From positions 6,634,001 through 6,698,000 of the forward strand of contig NZ_CP128360.1 of NCBI RefSeq assembly GCF_030345095.1: a stretch of 64,000 nucleotides of DNA. Reading direction: 5' to 3'. Origin of the DNA: Solwaraspora sp. WMMA2056. Lineage in GTDB: Bacteria; Actinomycetota; Actinomycetes; Mycobacteriales; Micromonosporaceae. Under the pieces are notes generated by a model. That model worked only from the letters and a program-made list of their open reading frames with translations. It was not told where the DNA came from and did not search any database. This document shows positions 35,718 through 43,600 of this stretch, one piece after another (within the stretch, counting starts at the first letter, position 1; each line of letters starts with the position of its first letter). The position numbers and the translations under genes are program-made.

Positions 35718-36635
35718 TCAACCGTGCTCCGGCAGATCCTCCAACGCGGCGGTCACGTCGCCGACGTACCGTCGGGCGGCGCTGACCGCTCGCTCCGCAG
35801 TCTTGCGGGCCACCTTACGCCGAGCAAGCTCCTGTTCGGCATCGGCCCGGCGACGTTCCCATTCGGCCAGTTGGCGGTGTGCCTCGGCGACTGCCTCGGC
35901 CGCCTCGTGCTCGGCGGCGGCGGCACGGGCCAGATCGGACTGAGCGGTGCGCTGCCCGGCGGTGGCCTGGTCGAGCTCGGCGGTGAGCCGACGCCGCCGG
36001 TCGGCCGACTCCCGCGCGGCCCGGTCGGCAGCGGCCCGGTCCCGCTCCGCCCGGTCGGCGTCGGGCTCGTCGGCGTCGGCCCGGTCGGCGTCGGGCTCGT
36101 CGGCCACGATGTCGTCCGGACCGACCAGGCGCAGCCGGGGGCGGGGCACCTCACCGAACCCGGCGTAGTCCACCGCCCGGATCAACCGCCCGGAACGCAC
36201 CTGAGCCGCGATCTGCTCGTCGGACAGGGCCGCCGACAGGGTGGCCTCGACCTCGGCGAGGGGCAGCTTGCCGGCGGCGGCCGCCGGGTCGGCGTCGGCG
36301 GCGAGCGCCCGGGCCTGCGCGACAAGTGACTCGATCACCGCCCGTCGGCGCGTCGACAGCTCCCGCAGCGCCGGCCCGCGCAGTTGCCGTTGCGCCGACC
36401 GCAGCTGCCCGGACAGCTCCACCAGCCCGTCGATCAGGTCCGGGCGACGCAGCGCGAGCAGGTTGACCAACCAGGCGGCGACCGTCGGCTTGCGTAGCTG
36501 CCCGATCGCACGGGCGGCGGCCGGGTCGCTGCCCCGGGCTGCGGCGACCGCCTCGGTCCGGGCTGCCACGAACCGCCCGGGCGGCAGGGTGTAGAGCCGC
36601 CTGGCCACCTCGGCCGGTGCGGCGCCACCGCTCAC
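35718..36635 (-). CDS. Conserved hypothetical protein with long coiled coil
   Basis: 305 aa from GTG 36635. The N-terminal half is helical and conserved-looking (RRLYTLPPGRFVAARTEAVA, LRKPTVAAWLVNLL). The C-terminal half is a charged Ala/Arg/Glu coiled coil that starts with a duplicated DEPDADRA segment produced by a 30-bp DNA repeat. No catalytic motif, signal peptide or membrane segment. I cannot assign a function. It is divergent from the DUF4349 lipoprotein gene, with 146 bp between starts. Confidence 0.75.
   Translation of the reverse strand: MSGGAAPAEVARRLYTLPPGRFVAARTEAVAAARGSDPAAARAIGQLRKPTVAAWLVNLLALRRPDLIDGLVELSGQLRSAQRQLRGPALRELSTRRRAVIESLVAQARALAADADPAAAAGKLPLAEVEATLSAALSDEQIAAQVRSGRLIRAVDYAGFGEVPRPRLRLVGPDDIVADEPDADRADADEPDADRAERDRAAADRAARESADRRRRLTAELDQATAGQRTAQSDLARAAAAEHEAAEAVAEAHRQLAEWERRRADAEQELARRKVARKTAERAVSAARRYVGDVTAALEDLPEHG
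36051..36104. repeat. 30-bp direct duplication inside the coiled-coil gene
   Basis: The 24 bases starting at 36051 recur exactly at 36081, giving two DEPDADRA units in the protein. In-frame repeat expansion is possible. Confidence 0.75.
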
Positions 36636-36781
36636 GTCCCGCTGGTGGTCAGTCGCACCGTGACCTCCCGACAACCGAATCGTGACCTGCCGCTTCGCAG
36701 TGTGCCGGAACCCGCCGACGGTCGTGGCGCGTCTCAGCGACACCGGGTGACACATCTGTGACGAGCCCAAGGAGACACCCC

Positions 36782-37903
36782 TTGACAACGAAGAACAAGC
36801 GTATTCACCGGCGGGTCGGGCACCGGGGCGGCGTCGCCGTCGGCGTGGCCCTGCTCGCCGGATTGCTGGTGCTGGCCGGTTGCTCGGCGTCGGAGGACTC
36901 GGCGGGCAGTACGGCGGACATGCCGCAGCGGGAGGTGGTCGGAGCGGCGGCTCCGGGCCCGGACGGCCGGCCGGAGGGCGGCGCGGCCGACGACGGCGCC
37001 GACGGTGGCGGCAGCGCACCGGAGGAGGCAGCGGCGGGTGCGGGCGACCGCGGCGGCAACGCCGGCCCGGACGCCGCCAGCCCGGTCGACCTGCGGGTCG
37101 GCGAGCGGTCGATCATCTACTCGGGGTCGATCACCGTCGAGGTGACCGATGTCGCCGGCAAGGCCAGCGAGGCGGCGACGATCGCGTCGTCGGTGGGCGG
37201 CTTCGTCGGCCGCGACCAGCGGTCCGAGTACGACGATCAGGGCCGCGCCACGTTGGAGCTACGGGTGCCGGCGGCCGAGTTCGACCGGGTGGTCGACCGG
37301 CTGTCCCGCCTCGGTGAGGAGCTCAGCCGCGAGTTGAGCGTGCAGGACGTCACCGAGGAGGTGATCGACCTGGACGCCCGGATCACCACCCAGGAGGCCC
37401 GGGTCCGCAGCGGACGGGCCCTGCTCGCCCAGGCCGAGACCCTCGCAGACCTGGTGATGCTGGAGGGCGAACTCGCCAAGCGGGAGGCCGATCTGGCGTC
37501 GCTGCAGGCGAGGAAGCGTGGGCTGGCGGACCTGGTGACGTTGTCCCGGATCACCGTCGAGCTGGTGGGGCCGGGCACGCCGCCGACGGCGCAGGAGCCG
37601 CAGACCGGGTTCCTGGCCGGGCTGGCCGCAGGCTGGGGAGCGTTCACCGCCTCGGTACGGATCCTGGTGACCGTGTTCGGGGCGTTGCTGCCCTGGCTGG
37701 TGGCGCTCGGCGTACCGGTGCTGGGGTTGCTCTGGGTGCTGCGGACCCGGCGCCGCCGGGCCGGGTCGGCGCAGACCGGACCGGCGCTGCCCGCAGCGGC
37801 GGGCACGACCGGGTCAGCCGCCCCGGCGACGACCGCGACCACGTCGGCGGCACCGCCGGCACCGCGTCCGGCGGCGGAGGAGTCGACCCCGACGTCGGGG
37901 TGA
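36782..37903 (+). CDS. DUF4349 lipoprotein
   Basis: 373 aa from TTG 36782, preceded by AAGGAG with 7-nt spacing; the in-frame GTG at 36758 has no such site. The lipobox LLVLAGC (Cys about 34) predicts a lipid-anchored exported protein. After a Gly/Ala/Asp-rich linker, the DUF4349 domain spans about 100-275: IIYSGSITVEV, VPAAEFDRVVDRL, then a coiled coil RITTQEARVRSGR to LASLQARKRGL. A C-terminal membrane helix (about 287-313) and a Pro/Ala/Thr-rich tail follow. Its role is unknown; the family is often linked to envelope stress sensing. Confidence 0.88.
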   Translation: MTTKNKRIHRRVGHRGGVAVGVALLAGLLVLAGCSASEDSAGSTADMPQREVVGAAAPGPDGRPEGGAADDGADGGGSAPEEAAAGAGDRGGNAGPDAASPVDLRVGERSIIYSGSITVEVTDVAGKASEAATIASSVGGFVGRDQRSEYDDQGRATLELRVPAAEFDRVVDRLSRLGEELSRELSVQDVTEEVIDLDARITTQEARVRSGRALLAQAETLADLVMLEGELAKREADLASLQARKRGLADLVTLSRITVELVGPGTPPTAQEPQTGFLAGLAAGWGAFTASVRILVTVFGALLPWLVALGVPVLGLLWVLRTRRRRAGSAQTGPALPAAAGTTGSAAPATTATTSAAPPAPRPAAEESTPTSG

Positions 37904-37925
37904 CGACCCGCCGCTCGGGAGTGAC

Positions 37926-37942
37926 GACCCGGTGACCGGGTC
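37926..37942. terminator. Short hairpin between convergent genes
   Basis: GACCCGG-TGA-CCGGGTC, 7-bp arms with a 3-nt loop, lies between the DUF4349 stop and overlaps the stop region of the amidohydrolase gene. No T-tract. Confidence 0.35.
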
Positions 37943-39203
37943 AGTCGGCCGCGGCCGACGACTGCAGGACGGTGTGCACGAGCAGGCGGACGCCGACGGC
38001 GATCGCCCGCTCGTCCACGTCGAACGACGCCCGGTGCAGGTCGCTGCCGGGTTCGGTCCGCCCGACCCCGAGCCGGGCGAGTGCGCCGGGCACGTACTCC
38101 AGGTACCAGGAGAAGTCCTCGCCACCCATGCTCTGCGGGGTGTCCGCGACGGCCGCCGGGCCGAGCGCGGCGGTGGTGGCCGCAGTGAGTACGTCGATCG
38201 CCCGGGCGTCGTTGACCACCGGTGGCCGCCCGCGCAGGTACTCGACGTCGACGGTCGCCCCGGTCGGCGCGACCACCTCGCGGATGATCTGGGTGACGAT
38301 GTCCGGGGCCGCGTCCCAGGTGGGGCGGTCCAGCACCCGCAGGGTGCCGGCGGCGCTGGCCTCGTTCGGGATGACGTTGTACTGGGTGCCGGCGGAGGCC
38401 TGCCCGAAGACCAGCAGCAGGCCGGAGTTGGCCGGGACCCGGCGGTTGACCAGCGCCGGCACCTCGGTGACGAGGCGGCCGAGCGCGTTGACCAGGTCGA
38501 CGGTCAGGTGCGGGCGGGCGGTGTGTCCGCCGGGTCCGGTGAGCCGGACGCTGATGTTGTCGGCCGCGGCGGTGATCGGCCCGACCCGCAGGCCGACCTT
38601 GCCGACCGGCAGGTTGGGGTCGCAGTGCAGGGCGAAGATCTGCTCGACGTCGGCCAGGCCGCCGGCGGCGATGACCTCCAGCGAGCCGCAGGGCAGGATC
38701 TCCTCCGCCGGCTGGAAGATCAGGCGGACCCGCTGGCGCAGTACGCCGCGCTCGGCCAGTTGGGCCAGCAGCAGCGCCGTGCCGAGCAGGACGGTGGTGT
38801 GCACGTCGTGGCCGCAGGCGTGGCAGGCGTCGGCCACGGTCGACCGGTACGGCACGTCCTTGACGTCGGTCAGCGGCAGCGCGTCGATGTCGGCGCGCAG
38901 CGCGGTCACCGGGCTGCCGGCGGGGCCGGCGTCGATGTCGCAGATGACACCGTTGCCCTTGGGCAGCAGCCGGGGGGTGAGGCCCATCGTGGCGAGCTGG
39001 TGGGAGATGAAAGCGGCGGTCTCGAATTCGTGACCGGACAGCTCAGGGTGGGCGTGCAGGTGCCGCCGGGTGGCGATCAGCTCCGGTCCGCGTACATCGA
39101 GCAACTGGTCCAGTCCGGCCGGCAGGGGGTGGGCACCTGGCAGTGGATCGGGCCAGGACGACGCCATCTCGCTGCCGGTGGGCAACGTCAACGCACTCGT
39201 CAC
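37941..39203 (-). CDS. M20-family amidohydrolase (hippurate hydrolase-like)
   Basis: 420 aa from GTG 39203; ATG 39167 is an alternative start. It carries the M20D amidohydrolase motifs in order: HAHPELSGHEFETA, ALRADIDALP, HACGHDVHTT, FQPAEEI, ALHCDP, GGHTARPH, and GGEDFSWYL. These supply the Cys/His/Glu metal ligands and the catalytic Glu of N-acyl-amino-acid or indole-amino-acid hydrolases. Cytosolic. The substrate (N-acetyl/benzoyl amino acids or peptides) cannot be narrowed from sequence. Convergent with the lipoprotein gene, divergent from the kinase gene. Confidence 0.9.
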   Translation of the reverse strand: MTSALTLPTGSEMASSWPDPLPGAHPLPAGLDQLLDVRGPELIATRRHLHAHPELSGHEFETAAFISHQLATMGLTPRLLPKGNGVICDIDAGPAGSPVTALRADIDALPLTDVKDVPYRSTVADACHACGHDVHTTVLLGTALLLAQLAERGVLRQRVRLIFQPAEEILPCGSLEVIAAGGLADVEQIFALHCDPNLPVGKVGLRVGPITAAADNISVRLTGPGGHTARPHLTVDLVNALGRLVTEVPALVNRRVPANSGLLLVFGQASAGTQYNVIPNEASAAGTLRVLDRPTWDAAPDIVTQIIREVVAPTGATVDVEYLRGRPPVVNDARAIDVLTAATTAALGPAAVADTPQSMGGEDFSWYLEYVPGALARLGVGRTEPGSDLHRASFDVDERAIAVGVRLLVHTVLQSSAAAD

Positions 39204-39677
39204 GTCAGATTCTCGATCACTGTGGATGGGATGGGACTCCGACAGCCTAGACCGGGGACGGTAACGCTGCGCAACATCATTCGGGTAGTGACCGCATCGC
39301 GTATTGTCATGGAATGCCTGGTAGAGGCGTTCGGACCGCTGCGGTCCGCCCCGATTGTCACCATCGTGGGCAGCCATGGGTCCCACACCTCCTACACCGA
39401 GTAACGACCTACGCAGCGTTGCGGATGTCGGTTCGACCGAAAACTGACAGATATCTGACTCTTGCAGCGACGTCCGCCACAGGGCCTCCGACACCTGTAA
39501 CGGCGCAGTGAGGAGTTCGGCACCGAGCGTCCGATCCGGTGTACATTGAGCTATCGCACAACGACACAGAGTGGACTTCTCACCAACCTCGGCGCGTGGC
39601 TTTCGTTCCGTCGAGGTACCCAGCAAGATAGAGGGGTTGGTTCCCCAGCCCCTCAACTTCTCTCGGCGGCTTTTCCT
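39204..39677. other. 474-bp divergent intergenic region with two inverted repeats
   Basis: Separates the amidohydrolase and kinase genes. It holds a 17-bp palindrome CGGACCGCTGCGGTCCG (39332-39348), the small palindrome CAGATATCTG (39448-39457) and a 24-nt hairpin at 39631. Reading frames continue upstream of the kinase but lack kinase-like residues, so I regard them as untranslated leader. Confidence 0.55.
39631..39654 (+). promoter_or_regulatory. Leader hairpin before the Ser/Thr kinase gene
   Basis: GAGGGGTTGG pairs with CCAGCCCCTC across a TTCC loop (one G-T position), followed by a pyrimidine-rich run up to the GTG 24 nt later. It may attenuate or modulate translation; untested. Confidence 0.3.
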
Positions 39678-41783
39678 GTGACTCAGATTCCGACGTGGAG
39701 TGGCGGACCAGTCAGCTCTACCAGCACACGGGCGGCGCCCGGCACCACCATCGGTGGCCGGTACTCGTTGCGTGCCGCGGTCGGGCACGGTGGCATGGGC
39801 ACCGTCTGGCGCGCCTCCGACACCCTGCTCCGACGTGACGTGGCGGTCAAGGAGGTCGTCCTCCCCCCAGGGCTGGCCCCCAGCGACCGCGACGCGATGT
39901 ACGAACGCACCCTGCGGGAGGCCCGCGCGGCCGCCGCGCTGCAGCACCCGGCCGTCGTCCAGGTCTACGACGTCGTCACCGAAGGTGGCCGGCCGTGGAT
40001 CGTGATGGAGCTGCTGGACGCCCGCAGCCTCGCCGACATGGTGATCGAGGACGGCCCGGTCGCCCAGCGCGCCGTCGCCAAGATCGGCATCGCGCTGCTC
40101 GGCGCCCTGGAGGTGGCCCACGCCATCGGGGTGCTGCACCGTGACGTCAAGCCCGCCAACGTGCTGATCTGCACCGACGGCCGCTGCGTCCTCACCGACT
40201 TCGGTGTCGCCCGGATGCCGACCGAGGTGCAGCTGACCACCCCTGGCATGGTGCTCGGCTCGCCGCACTTCATCTCCCCCGAACGCGCCATGGGTCAGGA
40301 CTTCGGGCCACCGAGTGACCTGTTCTCCCTCGGCGTCACGCTCTACACCGCCGTCGAAGGGCGGCCCCCGTTCGACAAGGGCGACCCGATCGAGACCATG
40401 CACGCAGTGGTCGAGGACCCACCGGCACCGCCGGTGCGCTCCGGCCCGCTGACCGAGGTGCTGCTCGGCCTGCTGGAGAAGGACCCGGCCCGGCGTTTCG
40501 ACGTACCGACCGCCCGCAGCATCCTGCGCGAACTGCTCGCCGGCCCGCTGGCCAGCAAGGCCCCGGCCAACCTGGTCACCGACCCGTACGCGGTCGTCCA
40601 GCCGCAACAGCCGCCGGCCTGGCGTCAGCAGGCGCCGGCCGCGCCCGCACCGGCCCAGGCGCAGCCCACCGGCAAGATCGGTGGACGGGCCATGATCGGC
40701 CCCGACGAGTCGCTCACCGACCGCCTCGCCGAGCTGCGCAGGGCCGGTCGGCAGATGCCCAGCGCCGCCCAGTGGTCCGCCGCCGGGCTGGACAACGCCA
40801 ACCCGACCTCGCCGGCCGCCGGCCCGGTCAGCCCGGCCGCGCCGCACAGCCCCACGGTGCCGCACGGCCCGACCGCCCGGCACTCGGCCGCCCCGACGGC
40901 GCACCACCCGACTGCCGGTGCGGTCGACCCGGCCGCCGACCGGACCGCGCCGATCGGCCAGATCACCCCGGCGGGCCGGGCCAGCAGCGCGCCTGCGGTG
41001 CTCAGCCCGACCGGGGCGATGCCGGCACCCACCTGGAGCGAAGGGCCGCCTGGCGGGCAGTCGGGCTGGTCGTCGCCGCGCGCCGACCGGGCCGCCGGTA
41101 GCGGCGCCACCGCCGGCGCCGTGCTCGACAAGGCGATCGCCGGGGTACGCCAGACCAGTGCCCGCGCGGTCACCACGGTCAAGGGCTGGGACCGCAAGGT
41201 GCAGATCGGTGCCGCCGCCGGCGCGACCCTGCTGATCCTGCTGCTGTCCGTGACGCTGTTCAACACCGGCCAGCAGGAGCCCCAGCAGCCGACCCTCACC
41301 TCTCCACAGATCACCGAGGAGCCGCCGCCGGCGATCCCGACGAAGACCGTCAACGAGCGTGGGGTCTCCGTCGCCGTACCGGAGAGCTGGGAGAAGGCCA
41401 GCGGCGGGCTCTACACCGACTTCGCCGACCCGGACGACCCCGGCCGCAAGGTGCGGATCGTGGTCGAGCCGTTCGGCTCCTCGGCCCAGCGGTGGGCCGA
41501 GGTCGCCGAGAACGGTCTCAAGAAACCGGACAGCCAGTCCTGTGCCCGCCCGTACGCTCAGCTCGACATGACCACCGAGGTCGAGTTGGCCGGTCGGGAG
41601 GCCGCCCAGTTCGAGTACACCTGCGGCGACGGCGACAACAAGCGGCACGGCGTCTGGCGGGCCGTGGTGGCGGGCGGCAAGGCGTACTCGTTCTTCCTGA
41701 CCACTCCGGACGCCCGGTTCGAAGAGAGCAAGCCGATCTTCGACGAGATGGTCCGGACCTTCCAGCTCACCGAGGCCGGCTGA
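39678..41783 (+). CDS. Membrane Ser/Thr protein kinase (PknB-like)
   Basis: 701 aa from GTG 39678. The kinase domain is at about 25-285: glycine loop VGHGGMGTVW, Lys in VAVKEV, catalytic loop HRDVKPANVL, DFG, and SPE in place of APE. A Pro/Ala-rich cytosolic linker (about 290-490) leads to one membrane helix (AAAGATLLILLLSVTLF, about 512-528). The extracellular part (about 170 residues, two Cys in SCARPY and EYTCGD) has no PASTA repeats and looks like a small alpha/beta sensor domain. It probably senses an envelope signal. The phosphohexomutase gene starts 4 nt after its stop, so they are cotranscribed. Confidence 0.9.
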   Translation: MTQIPTWSGGPVSSTSTRAAPGTTIGGRYSLRAAVGHGGMGTVWRASDTLLRRDVAVKEVVLPPGLAPSDRDAMYERTLREARAAAALQHPAVVQVYDVVTEGGRPWIVMELLDARSLADMVIEDGPVAQRAVAKIGIALLGALEVAHAIGVLHRDVKPANVLICTDGRCVLTDFGVARMPTEVQLTTPGMVLGSPHFISPERAMGQDFGPPSDLFSLGVTLYTAVEGRPPFDKGDPIETMHAVVEDPPAPPVRSGPLTEVLLGLLEKDPARRFDVPTARSILRELLAGPLASKAPANLVTDPYAVVQPQQPPAWRQQAPAAPAPAQAQPTGKIGGRAMIGPDESLTDRLAELRRAGRQMPSAAQWSAAGLDNANPTSPAAGPVSPAAPHSPTVPHGPTARHSAAPTAHHPTAGAVDPAADRTAPIGQITPAGRASSAPAVLSPTGAMPAPTWSEGPPGGQSGWSSPRADRAAGSGATAGAVLDKAIAGVRQTSARAVTTVKGWDRKVQIGAAAGATLLILLLSVTLFNTGQQEPQQPTLTSPQITEEPPPAIPTKTVNERGVSVAVPESWEKASGGLYTDFADPDDPGRKVRIVVEPFGSSAQRWAEVAENGLKKPDSQSCARPYAQLDMTTEVELAGREAAQFEYTCGDGDNKRHGVWRAVVAGGKAYSFFLTTPDARFEESKPIFDEMVRTFQLTEAG

Positions 41784-41787
41784 ACGG

Positions 41788-43542
41788 ATGGCAGCGGACG
41801 TGCCGGCACCGGCCGGTGACCTCGACGGCCTGCGTACCCGGGTGCTGACCTGGCTCGACGACGAGCCGGACCCGGCCGCCCGCGCCGAGCTGCAGACGCT
41901 GCTGGCGGCGCTGCCGGGCAGCGCCGCCGAGCTGGCCGACCGGTTCGCCGGGCCGCTCACGTTCGGCACCGCCGGGCTGCGCGGGCCGCTGCGGGCCGGC
42001 CCCAACGGGATGAACCTGCAGGTCGTGACGAGGGCGGCGGCCGGGCTGGTGGGCTGGCTCGCCGCGCACGACGCGACCGGGCCGCTGGTGGTCGGCTACG
42101 ACGCCCGGTACGGGTCACGCGCCTTCGCGGTCCGGACCGCCGAGGTGGCCACCGGGGCCGGGCGGGACGCCTACCTGCTGCCCGGTCCGTTACCGACACC
42201 GGTGCTCGCGTACGCCGTTCGGGCGCTCGACGCCGCCGCCGGCGTGATGGTCACCGCCAGCCACAACCCGCCGCAGGACAACGGCTACAAGGTCTACCTC
42301 GGCGCGGGGCTCGGCGGTGCCACCGGAGCCGGCGCGCAGATCGTGCCGCCGGCGGACCGGCAGATCGAGGCGGCGATCCGGGCCGTCGGCCGGCTCGCCG
42401 ACGTGCCGCTCGGCGGCCCCGGCAAGACCCTCGACGACGAGATCGTCACCGGGTACCTGCGGGCCGCCGCGCAGGTGGTCCAACCGACAGCGGCGACGGC
42501 CGCGTTGACGGTGGCGTACACGCCGCTGCACGGGGTCGGCGCGGCGGTGCTGCGCGACGCGTTCACCACGGCCGGCTTCGCCGCCCCGCAGGTCGTCGCC
42601 GAGCAGGCTGAGCCGGACCCGGACTTCCCGACCGTGGCGTTTCCCAACCCCGAGGAGCCGGGCGCGATGGACCGGGTCATCGCGCTGGCCCGGGCCACCG
42701 GTGCCGACCTGGCCATCGCCAACGACCCGGACGCCGACCGGTGCGCCGTCGCCGTGCCGGTACGGTCCGGTGCCGGCGCGGCTGCCGGCACCGGTGCCAG
42801 TGGGGATGGTGCCGACGCCGTGGCCGAGTGGCGGATGCTGCGCGGCGACGAACTCGGGGTCCTGCTCGCCGACCACCTGATGCGCCAGGGCCGGCACGGC
42901 CGGTACGCCACCACGATCGTGTCGTCGTCGCTGCTGCGGGCGATCTGCGCGGCGCGCGGCGAGCCGTACGCCGAGACCCTCACCGGGTTCAAGTGGATCG
43001 TCCGCGCCGGTCTCGACTCCGCCGACGACGCCGACGTGCCGTTGGTCTTCGGGTACGAGGAGGCGCTCGGCTACTGCGTCGCGCCCGACCACGTCCGCGA
43101 CAAGGACGGCATCACCGCCGCGCTGACCGTTGCCGAGCTCGCCGCCGGACTCAAGGCGACCGGGCGGGACCTGGGCGACCGGCTCGACGAGCTGGCCGCC
43201 GAGTTCGGCGTACACCGGACCGATCAGCTGGCGGTGCGGGTCGAGGCGCTCAGCGAGATCACCGACGCCATGGCGTACCTGCGGGCCCACCTGCCGGCGA
43301 CGCTGCTCGACGAGCCGGTCGCCTCGGTGACCGACCTGCTGCCCGACGCGGACGTGGTGATCCTGCGCAGCGCCGGCGCCCGGGTCGTGGTGCGACCGTC
43401 CGGTACGGAGCCGAAGCTCAAGGCGTACCTGGAAGTGGTGCAGCCGGTGCGGGACGGAGACATCGCCGCGGCCCGCGATCGGGCCGGTACGGCGTTGCGG
43501 CGGCTCCGTGACGAGACGGCGGTCGCCCTCAACATCAGCTGA
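41788..43542 (+). CDS. Phospho-sugar mutase (phosphoglucomutase/phosphomannomutase)
   Basis: 584 aa alpha-D-phosphohexomutase. The phosphoserine loop is VMVTASHNPPQDNGYKVY, the metal loop NDPDADRCAV, the sugar-specificity loop GYEEALGY and the phosphate-binding loop VVRPSGTEPKLKAY. It interconverts hexose 1- and 6-phosphates, feeding nucleotide-sugar synthesis for glycans. It lies 4 nt downstream of the kinase gene and is followed by the Stealth gene, so it may supply sugar phosphates for envelope polymers. Glucose versus mannose preference is not resolved. An Ala/Gly-rich insert sits at about 328-345. Confidence 0.9.
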   Translation: MAADVPAPAGDLDGLRTRVLTWLDDEPDPAARAELQTLLAALPGSAAELADRFAGPLTFGTAGLRGPLRAGPNGMNLQVVTRAAAGLVGWLAAHDATGPLVVGYDARYGSRAFAVRTAEVATGAGRDAYLLPGPLPTPVLAYAVRALDAAAGVMVTASHNPPQDNGYKVYLGAGLGGATGAGAQIVPPADRQIEAAIRAVGRLADVPLGGPGKTLDDEIVTGYLRAAAQVVQPTAATAALTVAYTPLHGVGAAVLRDAFTTAGFAAPQVVAEQAEPDPDFPTVAFPNPEEPGAMDRVIALARATGADLAIANDPDADRCAVAVPVRSGAGAAAGTGASGDGADAVAEWRMLRGDELGVLLADHLMRQGRHGRYATTIVSSSLLRAICAARGEPYAETLTGFKWIVRAGLDSADDADVPLVFGYEEALGYCVAPDHVRDKDGITAALTVAELAAGLKATGRDLGDRLDELAAEFGVHRTDQLAVRVEALSEITDAMAYLRAHLPATLLDEPVASVTDLLPDADVVILRSAGARVVVRPSGTEPKLKAYLEVVQPVRDGDIAAARDRAGTALRRLRDETAVALNIS

Positions 43543-43600
43543 TGTCCGGATATCACCCGTTAGGCGATACCAGTACCTGTAGCGGGTCGTTTATCTGGGT

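Noticed and set aside
39204-42005. Upstream extension of the amidohydrolase frame through the kinase gene
   Set aside because: The extension is antisense to the clearly coding kinase; M20 homology begins only after GTG 39203.
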